64,000 nucleotides of DNA from the NCBI RefSeq assembly GCF_011764445.1, contig NZ_BLPG01000001.1:4526001-4590000 (forward strand), given 5' to 3'. Position 1 is the stretch's first letter, and each line of letters opens with the position of its first letter. A model generated the notes under the pieces. The model ran no database searches. It was not told the DNA's origin and saw nothing but the letters and a program-made list of their open reading frames with translations. Positions 19,226-27,014 of this stretch are shown piece by piece. This DNA is from Phytohabitans rumicis. Lineage in GTDB: Bacteria > Actinomycetota > Actinomycetes > Mycobacteriales > Micromonosporaceae. The translations under genes and the position numbers were made by a program.

Positions 19226-20377
19226 CTACGCCTTGGCGACGTACTGCGGATGGCTGAGCAGGAAGTCGCTCAGCGTGCCGTCCCGTACGGCGGCCAGCAT
19301 CTGGATCGACTCGGCATTGAGCTGCTGGTACTCCACCCCGCCCAGGGTCACCGTGTTGAAGTCGCCGGCATTGGTCTTGATCAACACCAGGTCGTTGGCG
19401 GCCACGCCACGCAGCGTGAAGATGAAGTCCTCGACCGGTATGCCCTGGGTGTCCAGGATGAACGCTTTGCCCGCCGCCTTGATCACGTTGTTCAGCTTGA
19501 GCGGGTTGGTGATCACGCCCTTGCTGGTCGCCTCCTTGGCGATCGCCTTGATCAGCTGCTGCTGGTGGCGCTGCCGGCCGTAGTCGCCGTCCGACAGGCT
19601 CTTGCGGATCCGGGCGTAGTCGAGCGCGAGCTGGGCGGACATCCGGCGGCAGCCCTTCTCGTGGACCACCGGCTTCGCGCCGGCCGGCAGGTCCTGGATG
19701 CCCACGCCCTCCTTGTACCAGAGCTTGTAGATCTTGCCCTTCTTGTCGATGCCCAGGTGGATCGACTCGGCCCGTTCGTCGACGCACATGTTCACGCCGC
19801 CGAGCTCCTTGACGACCGCCTCGAAGCCGCCGAAGTCGATGATCGCGGCGCCGTTGAACGTGATCCCGGTCAACTTGTTGATCGTGTGGGCGAGCAGGCT
19901 GAAGCCCCGAGCACGCTTCTCCAGTTCGGTACCGCCACCCTGATAGCCGTACGAGAAGGCGGCGTTGATCTTATCGGTGGCGCCGGAGAAGCCGATCTTG
20001 TCGTACGCCGGGATGTCCACCCGCCAGTCCCGCGGGATGGAGACCAGGTACGCCTGGTCGTGGCTGGCCGGGATGTGCAGCACGATGATCGTGTCGGCCA
20101 GCACGCTGGTCTCGGAACTGCCCCTGGGTCGGGCGTCGATGCCGACCAGCAGCAGGTTGACCGCGCCCTTGATGTTGTTGCCGCCGGGCCGCTGGGCGGC
20201 CGCCGCCTCGCCGCCGAGGAGGTTGGTGGTCTCGATGTTCGACGTGGCGCTGCCGATCACCACCCGGACGCCGACGATCGCGGTGCCGCTCAACATCATC
20301 AGCACGGCTCCGGCGACGACGGTGATACGGGCCCAGAGGGGATCCCTGCGGCGCCGTTGGCCGCGCTCCACCTGCAT
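19226..20377 (-). CDS. LCP family protein 3
   Basis: 383 residues. A short basic cytoplasmic N-terminus (MQVERGQRRRRDPLWAR) precedes one membrane helix (ITVVAGAVLMMLSGTAIVGV) and then the extracytoplasmic LCP domain with LLLVGIDARP, ADTIIVLHIPASHDQAYLV, SIPRDWRVDIPAYD, IDFGGFEAVVKELGG and ALDYARIRKSLSDGDYGRQR. It is the third of four consecutive LCP genes on this strand and closely resembles copy 2. Likely function is attachment of a wall polymer to peptidoglycan. Confidence 0.93.
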   Translation of the reverse strand: MQVERGQRRRRDPLWARITVVAGAVLMMLSGTAIVGVRVVIGSATSNIETTNLLGGEAAAAQRPGGNNIKGAVNLLLVGIDARPRGSSETSVLADTIIVLHIPASHDQAYLVSIPRDWRVDIPAYDKIGFSGATDKINAAFSYGYQGGGTELEKRARGFSLLAHTINKLTGITFNGAAIIDFGGFEAVVKELGGVNMCVDERAESIHLGIDKKGKIYKLWYKEGVGIQDLPAGAKPVVHEKGCRRMSAQLALDYARIRKSLSDGDYGRQRHQQQLIKAIAKEATSKGVITNPLKLNNVIKAAGKAFILDTQGIPVEDFIFTLRGVAANDLVLIKTNAGDFNTVTLGGVEYQQLNAESIQMLAAVRDGTLSDFLLSHPQYVAKA

Positions 20378-20490
20378 GCGTTGGGTCCGATCGCCGGATG
20401 GTCAGGTCCAGCGCGGAAGCTACCGCCACCCCCGATACGCCAGGTGAAACGCAGGTAGCGCCCCGAAGAACGCTGCCCCACACCGTCGCG

Positions 20491-20562
20491 CCTCCGCGCG
20501 GCCCTCGCGCGGCCGTCGCCCCTCCGCGCGGCCCTCGCGCGGTCCTCGCGCCCTCCGCGCGG
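20491..20562. repeat. GC-rich tandem repeat, 30-bp period
   Basis: An exact 22-bp unit (CCTCCGCGCGGCCCTCGCGC followed by GG) occurs at 20491-20512 and again at 20521-20542. A third partial copy (CCTCCGCGCGG) begins at 20552. It lies in the 324-bp gene-free gap 20378-20701 between LCP3 and LCP4 and abuts the 95-bp palindromic repeat on its right. Apart from these two elements I see nothing recognisable in that gap. Confidence 0.8.
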
Positions 20563-20656
20563 ATCAAGGACTTCCGCGTCGATCAAGGGCAAACGGCCGT
20601 GGATTGGAGATCAAACCACGACCGTTCGGCCTTGATCGACGCGAAAGTCCTTGATC
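20562..20656. repeat. 95-bp palindromic repeat, copy 1
   Basis: Long inverted repeat with 41-bp arms: left begins GATCAAGGACTTCCGCGTCG, right ends GACGCGAAAGTCCTTGATC. The arms differ at only about four positions and surround the core ATTGGAGATCAAA. A second copy of the same 95-bp length lies at 26898-26992. This copy is about 45 bp past the stop of LCP4, so it may act as a transcription terminator for that gene. Confidence 0.88.
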
Positions 20657-20701
20657 GACGCCGCGAAAGCAGCGTCGGCGGCGCAAGCGGCGCGGGTGCG
20701 G

Positions 20702-21934
20702 TCAGCCGCCGGGCTTGGGGGATGGGGAGGCGTTCGTGGTGACCCACTCCTCCATCTTGTCGGCCGCCATCGCCTGGTACATGGCCAGCGCCTTCTCCTT
20801 GTCCGACACCACCACGGACTCGCCGTTGATCGTGTCGCTGCCCTTGTGCGGGCTGGTGACGAACTTCAGGTTCTCGCCGCGCAGGCTGCGGAACTGCAGC
20901 GCCATGTCGACCAGGCCGAAGTCCTCGTCCACGGTGACGGCCTTGGTGGTCGCCTTGAGGAAGTCGTTGAGCTTCTTCGGGTTGGTCAGCGTGCCGGAGC
21001 TGGCCGCCTTGTCCATCAGCGCCCGCAGGAACTCCTGCTGGTGCCGCATCCGGGCGAAGTCGCCGTCCGGGAACTGCTTGCGCTGGCGGATGTAGTCCAG
21101 GGCCTGCGCGCCGTCCATGTGGTTGACGCCCTTCTTGAACGTCCGGTACGGCTTGTGGATCGAGGTGATGGTGCGCTCGACGTTCAGGTCGACGCCGCCG
21201 AGCGCGTCGGTGACCTCCTTGAAGCCGCCGAAGTCGATCGCCATCACGTGGTCGATGCGGACGTCGGTGAAGCACTCCACGGTGCGTACCGCGAGCGGGA
21301 GCCCGCCGAACGCGAAGGCCGCGTTGATCTTCGCGCGCTGGCCGCTGCCGCAGTCGGCGCTGGCGTTCTCCGGGATGGGCACGTAGAGGTCGCGCGGGAT
21401 GGAGACCAGGTACGCCTTGTCGTGGCTGGCCGGGATGTGCATCACGATGATCGTGTCGGCCCGCCACTGGCTGCTCTTGTCCACCGGGGCGTCGGGGTCG
21501 CGGGAGTCGCTGCCGACCATCAGGATGTTGAGCGTGCCGTCGACGGTCTTCGCCGGGCGTCCGCCGGTGATCTCCGAGAACGGGTCGGTGCGAGCGAGGT
21601 CGTCGTCGAGCCCGTTGACGTACGCCCAGACCCCGCCGGCGCCCGCGAGGCCCAGCACGACGAGCGCGATAACGGCCACCAGGGCGATCCGGCCCCACTT
21701 GGGACGCAGGCGCCTGCCGCGGCCACCGGGGTAGACCGGCCCACCGGGGCCGCCCGGTCCACCAGGTCCGCCCGGCCCGCGCCCGCCGGATCCGGAACGC
21801 ACCGGCGAGCGGCCCCGGTCGTAGGTGTCGGGGATCGCTGCGCGGCCGGAGATACGCCCGCCGTTGGGCGGGTTCGTACCGGGCACCGCGGCCCGACCGG
21901 ACGAGGCGCCGTAGGAAGACCTGGTCGCTGACAT
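20702..21934 (-). CDS. LCP family protein 4
   Basis: About 410 residues. A long disordered cytoplasmic N-terminus includes a Gly-Pro repeat (GGPGGPGGPGGPVYPGG), followed by a basic stretch (RGRRLRPKWGR), a membrane helix (IALVAVIALVVLGLAGAGGV) and the LCP domain (LMVGSDSRDP, RADTIIVMHIPASHDKAYLV, SIPRDLYVPIPENAS, ALDYIRQRKQFPDGDFARMR). It is more divergent than copies 1-3. ATG 21934 is taken; the in-frame ATG at 21961 adds only nine residues. It is probably the first LCP gene transcribed in the cluster. Confidence 0.93.
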   Translation of the reverse strand: MSATRSSYGASSGRAAVPGTNPPNGGRISGRAAIPDTYDRGRSPVRSGSGGRGPGGPGGPGGPGGPVYPGGRGRRLRPKWGRIALVAVIALVVLGLAGAGGVWAYVNGLDDDLARTDPFSEITGGRPAKTVDGTLNILMVGSDSRDPDAPVDKSSQWRADTIIVMHIPASHDKAYLVSIPRDLYVPIPENASADCGSGQRAKINAAFAFGGLPLAVRTVECFTDVRIDHVMAIDFGGFKEVTDALGGVDLNVERTITSIHKPYRTFKKGVNHMDGAQALDYIRQRKQFPDGDFARMRHQQEFLRALMDKAASSGTLTNPKKLNDFLKATTKAVTVDEDFGLVDMALQFRSLRGENLKFVTSPHKGSDTINGESVVVSDKEKALAMYQAMAADKMEEWVTTNASPSPKPGG

Positions 21935-22011
21935 GTAACTCAGGGTAGGTCGAAAATCCAAGGCTGCCTTTCAGCCAACGCCGAGGCGGCACAAAGTGGG
22001 GACTCCCCAAG

Positions 22012-22989
22012 TCAGCCGATACGCAGCCTGAAGTGCTCAATTGTGCGGCGCAGCCCCTCTTCGACACCGACTTTCGGAGCGAAGCCGAGCCGGGTGCGGG
22101 CGAGGGTCAGGTCGGGCCGGCGCATCTCCGGGTCGTCTGCCGTACGCGGCAGGTAGGTGACCTCCGACGAGCTGTCCGTGAGCCGGACGATCAGCTCGGC
22201 CAGCTCCCGCATCGAGAACTCGTCTTCGGTGCCGCAGTTGATCGGCCCGGTCTCGGTCGAGTCGAGCAGCAGCAGGATGCCGCGCACCAGGTCGTCGACG
22301 TAGCAGATGGAGCGGGTCTGGGTGCCGGCACCGTGCAGGGTGAGCGGCTCGCCGCGCAGCGCCTGGGTGATGAACGTCGGCACCGCCCGGCCGTCGTCCG
22401 GCCGCATCCGTGGCCCGTACGTGTTGAAGATGCGAACGATGCCCACGTCCAGGCCGTGGTGGCGGTGGTACGCCATCGTGGCGGCCTCGGCGAAGCGCTT
22501 GGACTCGTCGTAGACGCTGCGCACCCCGATCGGGTTGACGTTGCCCCAGTACGACTCGGGCTGCGGGTGCGTCTTGGGGTCGCCGTACGCCTCCGACGTG
22601 GAGGCCATCAGAAACCGGGCGCCGTCCTTCACCGCGCGGTCGAGCAGGTGCAGGGTGGCCTGCGAGCCCACCCGCAGGATCTCGATCGGCAGCGTGGCGA
22701 AGTCGGTGGGGCTCGCCGGCGATGCCATGTGCAGGATCGCGTCGAAGCGCTGGGCGATCGCCGGGTGGTGGTCCGGCAGCCCGTCGGACACGTCGGCCTC
22801 GACCAGGGTGAACCGAGGGTGGTCGCCGAGGTGGGCCACGTTGTCCTTCGAGCCGGTCACGAAGTTGTCCACCGCGACCACCGCGCAGCCGCGGGCGAGC
22901 AGGGCGTCGACCAGGTGCGATGGCACGAATCCCGCACCCCCGGTAACGAGGACGCGATGACCTGTTCCATAACGCTGGGCTACCACCAT
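22012..22989 (-). CDS. NAD-dependent epimerase/dehydratase, UDP-glucuronate decarboxylase-like
   Basis: 325-residue extended short-chain dehydrogenase. Signatures are RVLVTGGAGFVPSHLVDAL, VDNFVTGSKDNVAHL, MASTSEAYGDP, and catalytic YxxxK in VYDESKR, followed by FNTYGPRMRPDDGR. The pattern SYWGNVNPIGVRS is typical of UDP-xylose synthase, which turns UDP-glucuronate into UDP-xylose. The third glycine of GxxGxxG is Pro (GFVPSH). It lies beside four LCP genes, consistent with supplying a nucleotide sugar for a wall polymer. Confidence 0.88.
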   Translation of the reverse strand: MVVAQRYGTGHRVLVTGGAGFVPSHLVDALLARGCAVVAVDNFVTGSKDNVAHLGDHPRFTLVEADVSDGLPDHHPAIAQRFDAILHMASPASPTDFATLPIEILRVGSQATLHLLDRAVKDGARFLMASTSEAYGDPKTHPQPESYWGNVNPIGVRSVYDESKRFAEAATMAYHRHHGLDVGIVRIFNTYGPRMRPDDGRAVPTFITQALRGEPLTLHGAGTQTRSICYVDDLVRGILLLLDSTETGPINCGTEDEFSMRELAELIVRLTDSSSEVTYLPRTADDPEMRRPDLTLARTRLGFAPKVGVEEGLRRTIEHFRLRIG

Positions 22990-23048
22990 GAAAGTAAGCC
23001 TACCGATTGATCCTTAGACCCACGTTCCCACGTACCCAGGTATGACGG

Positions 23049-23089
23049 GACGAACCCGCGCGGCTGTGGGCAGGCCGCGCGGGTTCGTC
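23049..23089. terminator. strong hairpin terminator after the actP operon
   Basis: Perfect 16-bp inverted repeat, GACGAACCCGCGCGGC / GCCGCGCGGGTTCGTC, with a 9-base loop. It is located about 20 bp beyond the stop of the acetate symporter and just upstream of the epimerase gene on the same strand. No U tract is evident, as is common for actinobacterial terminators. Confidence 0.8.
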
Positions 23090-23107
23090 AGGGGTTACGC
23101 CGGTTGC

Positions 23108-24778
23108 TTAGTGCGCGCCCGCGCCAGTGAGGGAGCGCACCTCCAGTTCGGCGTACTTTGCCTCGTCGCTCTCCTTGGAGAGCATGGTGCCGATCCAGCC
23201 GCACAGGAAGCCGAACGGGATCGAGATGATGCCGGGGTTGTTCAGTGGGAACCACTGCCAGTCCGAGCCCTTGAACATCGACGTCGGCGTCCCCGACACG
23301 ACCGGCGAGAAGAACACCAGCACGACCGCGGCGATCAGGCCGCCGTAGATAGCCCAGGTGGCGCCGGAGGTGTTGAAGCGCTTCCAGAAGAGGCTGTAGA
23401 GGATCGCCGGCAGGTTGCCCGACGCGGCGACCGCGAAGGCCAGCGCGACCAGGAACGCCACGTTCAGGCTCTGGGCGAAGAGCGCCAACACGATGGCCAC
23501 CGCGCCGATGCCGAACGCCGAGATCCGCGCCACCCGTACCTCTTGGCCCTCGGACGTCTGGCCCTTCTTGATGACATTGGCGTAGAAGTCGTGCGCGAGG
23601 CTCGACGACGACGCCAATGTCAGCCCGGCGACCACGGCCAGGATCGTGGCGAACGCGACCGCGGCGATGACCGCGAGCAGCACCGCCCCGCCGGTGTCAC
23701 CGCCGAGGAATTCCACGCCGAGCGCCTCGGCAAGCTGCGGAGCCGCCGTGTTGCCGGCCGCGTTCTGGGCCCGGATGGCCTCGCCGCCGACCAGCGCCGC
23801 CGCGCCGAAGCCCAGCGCCAGGGTGAAGAGGTAGAACGTGCCGATGATGCCGATCGCCCAGAGCACGCTCTTGCGGGCCGCCCGTGCGGTCGGGACGGTG
23901 TAGAAGCGGATCAGGATGTGCGGCAGGCCGGCCGTGCCCAGCACCAGCGCGATGCCGAGGGAGAAGAGGTCGATCTTGTTGTAGAAGGTCTGCGTGGCGT
24001 CGCCGGCGACCTCCTTGCCGTAGTACAGGCCGGGTTGGAGGAACGACTCGCCCTTGCCGGATGCGTCGGACGCGGCGCCGAGCAGGGAGGAGAGGTTGAA
24101 GTTGAACTTGGCCAGCACCAGCACGGTCATCAGCGCCGCGCCGCTCATCAGCAGGAACGCCTTGACGATCTGGACGTAGGTGGTGCCCTTCATGCCGCCG
24201 ACCGTCACGTAAATGATCATCAGGGCGCCGACCAGGATGATCGTGGCGATCTTCGCGGAGTCCGCGTCCATGCCGAGGAACGTCGTGCCGGGCTTGATGC
24301 CCAGCAGCAGCGCGACGAGGGCGCCCGCGCCCACCATCTGGGCGATCAGGTAGAAGATCGACACGGTGATGGTGGAGACCGAGGCCGCCGTCCGCACCGG
24401 ACGCTGCCGCATCCGGAACGCCAGCACGTCGGCCATCGTGTACTTGCCGGAGTTGCGCAGCAGCTCGGCGACCAGGAGCAGGGCCACCAGCCACGCCACC
24501 AGGAAGCCGATCGAGTACAGGAAGCCGTCGTAGCCGTACAGCGCGATCAGGCCGGCGATGCCGAGGAACGACGCGGCCGACATGTAGTCGCCGCCGATCG
24601 CCATGCCGTTCTGGAAGCCGGAGAACGAGCGACCACCGGCGTAGAAGTCGGTGGCCGTCTTGGTCTGCCGGCTCGCCCAGACCGTGATGGCGAGCGTGGC
24701 CGCCACGAAGACCAGGAAGAGTGTGATGGTCAGCGTGCGAGCGGTGGTGTCACCGGCCTCGGCGGCGAGAAAGCTCAT
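23108..24778 (-). CDS. actP: cation/acetate symporter
   Basis: 556-residue sodium:solute symporter of the ActP type, with about 13 membrane helices. It carries up acetate and related short monocarboxylates. Family signatures are ATDFYAGGRSFSGFQNGMAI, GGDYMSAASFLGIAGLIALY, GKYTMADVLAFR and GTAGLPHILIRFYTVP. It starts as ATGA overlapping the stop of the upstream DUF485 gene, the usual yjcH-actP arrangement. A strong hairpin follows the stop. Confidence 0.95.
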   Translation of the reverse strand: MSFLAAEAGDTTARTLTITLFLVFVAATLAITVWASRQTKTATDFYAGGRSFSGFQNGMAIGGDYMSAASFLGIAGLIALYGYDGFLYSIGFLVAWLVALLLVAELLRNSGKYTMADVLAFRMRQRPVRTAASVSTITVSIFYLIAQMVGAGALVALLLGIKPGTTFLGMDADSAKIATIILVGALMIIYVTVGGMKGTTYVQIVKAFLLMSGAALMTVLVLAKFNFNLSSLLGAASDASGKGESFLQPGLYYGKEVAGDATQTFYNKIDLFSLGIALVLGTAGLPHILIRFYTVPTARAARKSVLWAIGIIGTFYLFTLALGFGAAALVGGEAIRAQNAAGNTAAPQLAEALGVEFLGGDTGGAVLLAVIAAVAFATILAVVAGLTLASSSSLAHDFYANVIKKGQTSEGQEVRVARISAFGIGAVAIVLALFAQSLNVAFLVALAFAVAASGNLPAILYSLFWKRFNTSGATWAIYGGLIAAVVLVFFSPVVSGTPTSMFKGSDWQWFPLNNPGIISIPFGFLCGWIGTMLSKESDEAKYAELEVRSLTGAGAH

Positions 24779-25122
24779 GCCTGGTCTCCGTTCTCAAGAT
24801 CGGCACGGATCTTGTCGGCGATCGGGTCGACCTTGCGGTCGGCGTACCGCGAGTAAAGCCAGGCGATCAGGAACGTGGACACGAACTGCAGCAGCCCGAA
24901 GACCAGTGCCACGTTGATGTGGCCGACCACCTTCGTGTCCATGAATCCGCGGGCGTACGCGGACAGGATCACGTAGAGCGCGTACCAGGAAAAGAACGCC
25001 GCGGTCATCGGAAAGATGAAGCCTCGCAGGGCTTTGCGCAGCCCAGCGAACTCGTCCGACCGCTGTACGTCGACGTACCGTTCCGACGCCGTGGGGGCGG
25101 GAGCGGGGGCATCCGTCGTCAT
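24775..25122 (-). CDS. DUF485 membrane protein (YjcH-like)
   Basis: 115 residues with two membrane helices (about 38-58 and 72-95), preceded by a disordered Pro/Ala N-terminus and the DUF485 motif FAGLRKALRGFIFPMTAAFF. The family is nearly always coupled to an acetate symporter, and here the stop overlaps the actP start by four bases. Two CRP-like palindromes lie upstream, at 25197-25214 and 25252-25265. Confidence 0.93.
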   Translation of the reverse strand: MTTDAPAPAPTASERYVDVQRSDEFAGLRKALRGFIFPMTAAFFSWYALYVILSAYARGFMDTKVVGHINVALVFGLLQFVSTFLIAWLYSRYADRKVDPIADKIRADLENGDQA

Positions 25123-25196
25123 GCGGGTTCACCACCTTCACAGGCGTGGGCGGGTGTCGGCACGCACCGTAAGGAGGCGGTACGTGGCGCGGGAAC

Positions 25197-25214
25197 CCGT
25201 GATCGCGGTCACGG
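25197..25214. promoter_or_regulatory. candidate CRP/GlxR-type operator, site 1
   Basis: CCGTGATCGCGGTCACGG has perfect outer hexamers in the classic GTGA-N6-TCAC layout. It is located 75 bp upstream of the DUF485-actP operon start. CRP-family regulators (GlxR/CRP in actinobacteria) bind TGTGA-N6-TCACA-like sites. Assignment is from motif and position only. Confidence 0.5.
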
Positions 25215-25251
25215 TCGTCGATTGCGCCGAACGGTTACCTGCCTGCGCCGA

Positions 25252-25265
25252 GTGACCTGGATCAC
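25252..25265. promoter_or_regulatory. candidate CRP/GlxR-type operator, site 2
   Basis: A second GTGA-N6-TCAC site, GTGACCTGGATCAC. Its centre is 53 bp from that of site 1, about five helical turns, so both would face the same side of the DNA. It is close to the 3' end of the flavin reductase gene but upstream of the actP operon. Confidence 0.45.
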
Positions 25266-25281
25266 GCCGGTAACCGGTGTG
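25263..25281. terminator. possible hairpin after the flavin reductase gene
   Basis: CACGCCGGTAACCGGTGTG can fold, on the minus strand, into an 8-bp stem with a TTA loop and one G-U type mismatch. It lies three bases past the stop of the flavin reductase-like gene. It overlaps the edge of CRP-like site 2. Confidence 0.35.
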
Positions 25282-25283
25282 AC

Positions 25284-25820
25284 TCAGTCGCGCAACTCCC
25301 GGTAACGCCCGCGAAAATGGAGCAGCGGCGCCGTGTCCGGGCCCAGTTCGACCGCCTCGATCGTCGCCTCCACCAGCAGCGCCCAGCCGAACTCGCGGGC
25401 GCCGTCCAACCGGCAGCCCGCCCAGGTCGCCGCGTCCGCGGGCACCGGTCCATAGGGGGTGCTCGTCCAGTCGTACCCCCGGAAGAGGCCGCCCGGCGCG
25501 GGCATCAGCCCGGCGAAACGGTCGGCGAGCTGCCGGTGCGCCGGCCCCAGCGGGACGACGGCGAAGACCCCGGCGGCGCTCGCCGCGGCCCAGAATTCGG
25601 ACTCGTCGTCGACGAGGCCGATCATCCGGCCCGGCTCACCGTCCGCGACCAGCGTGGACGAGACGGTCAGGCCCGCCGGCCCCGGCGTGGTCCACAGCGT
25701 TACGGCCGCCGCCAGTCGGCCACGCAGCCGGCGTACGGGGGAGCGTGCCTCGGCCGGTGTGGCGAACGGGTCGGTCCCGTGGATCTGCGCGCCGGGTTCC
25801 GGAGGATTCACGTGGAACAT
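25284..25820 (-). CDS. flavin reductase family protein
   Basis: 178-residue FMN-binding split-barrel protein. Signatures are the early VRRLRGRLAAAVTLWTT, TVSSTLVADGEP, a strand FAVVPLGPAHRQLADRFAG and the late AATWAGCRLDGAREFGWALL. Such proteins reduce FMN with NAD(P)H for a partner oxygenase or act as flavoproteins. No oxygenase is adjacent. ATG 25820 is 55 bp from the divergent binding-protein gene. Confidence 0.82.
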   Translation of the reverse strand: MFHVNPPEPGAQIHGTDPFATPAEARSPVRRLRGRLAAAVTLWTTPGPAGLTVSSTLVADGEPGRMIGLVDDESEFWAAASAAGVFAVVPLGPAHRQLADRFAGLMPAPGGLFRGYDWTSTPYGPVPADAATWAGCRLDGAREFGWALLVEATIEAVELGPDTAPLLHFRGRYRELRD

Positions 25821-25875
25821 TGTCGTTCACCCGCCGTTACGACTCGCGTTAACCCCTTCTTTCTACCGTGCGGGC

Positions 25876-26823
25876 ATGTTGCCAAGGATCGGAGCGTTCG
25901 TGCTGGTCACGGCGCTTCTCGCCGGATGCGGGTCGGGTGCCGCACCGGCGCCGCCGGGCGCGCCGCTGCCGCCGCCGCGGCCGGTCGGCGTGCAGGACCC
26001 GGCGCCGTCACCGACCACCCAGCCCGAGACCGAGAGCTGTGACCCGCGGGCCAGCTACCGCCCGGGCGGTGGCCTGCCCGCCCCGACCGTCGCGAAGATC
26101 CTTGCCCGCGGCCGTCTGATCGTCGGCGTCAGCCAGACCACATATATGTTCGGCTACCGCGAGCCCGACTCGGGCCAGATCGTCGGCGTCGACATCGACA
26201 TCGCCCGGGAGATCTCGAAGGCGCTGTTCGGCGCGCCGGACCGGGTCGTGCTGCGCTCGATGGCGGCGGCGGACCGCATCCCCGCCACCAAGGCCGGCGA
26301 CGTCGACATGATCATCCGGACCACGTCGATGAACTGCCAGCGGTGGCGCGAGGTGGCGTTCTCCACGTCGTACTACGAGGCGCGGCAGCGGGTGCTCGTG
26401 CGGCGCGACTCCACCGTGCGCGGCCTCGGGGACCTGGGCGGGAAGAAGGTGTGCGCGGCCGCCGGCAGCTCCGACCTGGCGAACATCGCCGAGTCGGCGC
26501 AGCGGCCCATCCCGGTCGCCGCGGTGGAGGTGCTCGACTGCCTGGTGCTGCTCCAACAGGGACAGGTCGAAGCCATCTCGAACGACGACGCGCAGCTCGC
26601 CGGGTTCGTCGCGCAGGACCCCACGACGAAGGTGGTCGGCCCGCCGATCCGGGTCGAGCCCTACGGGATCATGATCAACCAGTCCGCGGTGGACCTGGTC
26701 CGGTTCGTCAACGGCGTACTGGCCCGGATGCGGGCCGACGGGACGCTGGCCAGGATCTACCAGCGGTGGCTGACCCCGCTCGGCGACGTGCCGACACCCC
26801 CGCCCGCCATCTACCGCGACTAG
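25876..26823 (+). CDS. polar amino-acid-type ABC substrate-binding lipoprotein
   Basis: 315 residues with a signal peptide and lipobox LLAGC (Cys18), then a Pro-rich linker and a family-3 solute-binding domain: LIVGVSQTTYMFGYREPDSG, VGVDIDIAREISKALFG, DMIIRTTSMNCQRWREVAFS and LARIYQRWL near the end. The family binds glutamate, glutamine and similar ligands. ATG 25876 is taken because it begins the signal peptide. No permease or ATPase gene is adjacent, so it may be an orphan receptor. Confidence 0.88.
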   Translation: MLPRIGAFVLVTALLAGCGSGAAPAPPGAPLPPPRPVGVQDPAPSPTTQPETESCDPRASYRPGGGLPAPTVAKILARGRLIVGVSQTTYMFGYREPDSGQIVGVDIDIAREISKALFGAPDRVVLRSMAAADRIPATKAGDVDMIIRTTSMNCQRWREVAFSTSYYEARQRVLVRRDSTVRGLGDLGGKKVCAAAGSSDLANIAESAQRPIPVAAVEVLDCLVLLQQGQVEAISNDDAQLAGFVAQDPTTKVVGPPIRVEPYGIMINQSAVDLVRFVNGVLARMRADGTLARIYQRWLTPLGDVPTPPPAIYRD

Positions 26824-26897
26824 CGCGCCCCTTCGCCCTTGCGGCGCTCGTCCTGCCAGCGCGCGTAGCGGCGGCGCTCGCCTCGGCGGCGCCCGCC

Positions 26898-26992
26898 GAT
26901 CAAGGACTCTTGCGTCGATCAAGGGCAAACGGTCGTGGTTTGGAGATCAAAGCACGACCATTCGCCCTTGATCGACGGAAGAGTCCTTGATC
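26898..26992. repeat. 95-bp palindromic repeat, copy 2
   Basis: Same length and design as copy 1 at 20562-20656: left arm GATCAAGGACTCTTGCGTCG, core TTTGGAGATCAAA, right arm ending GACGGAAGAGTCCTTGATC. The two copies differ at roughly a dozen positions, several of them paired changes that keep the stem. It lies between the convergent ends of the binding-protein gene and the ABC-2 permease gene, where it may work as a bidirectional terminator. Confidence 0.88.
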
Positions 26993-27014
26993 GGCGCGGC
27001 CCGTGCGGCCGGGG

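Noticed and set aside
20491-20562. Short tandem repeats as a possible CRISPR array
   Set aside because: Spacing is only 8 bp, units are GC-rich and imperfect after two copies, and no cas genes are present.
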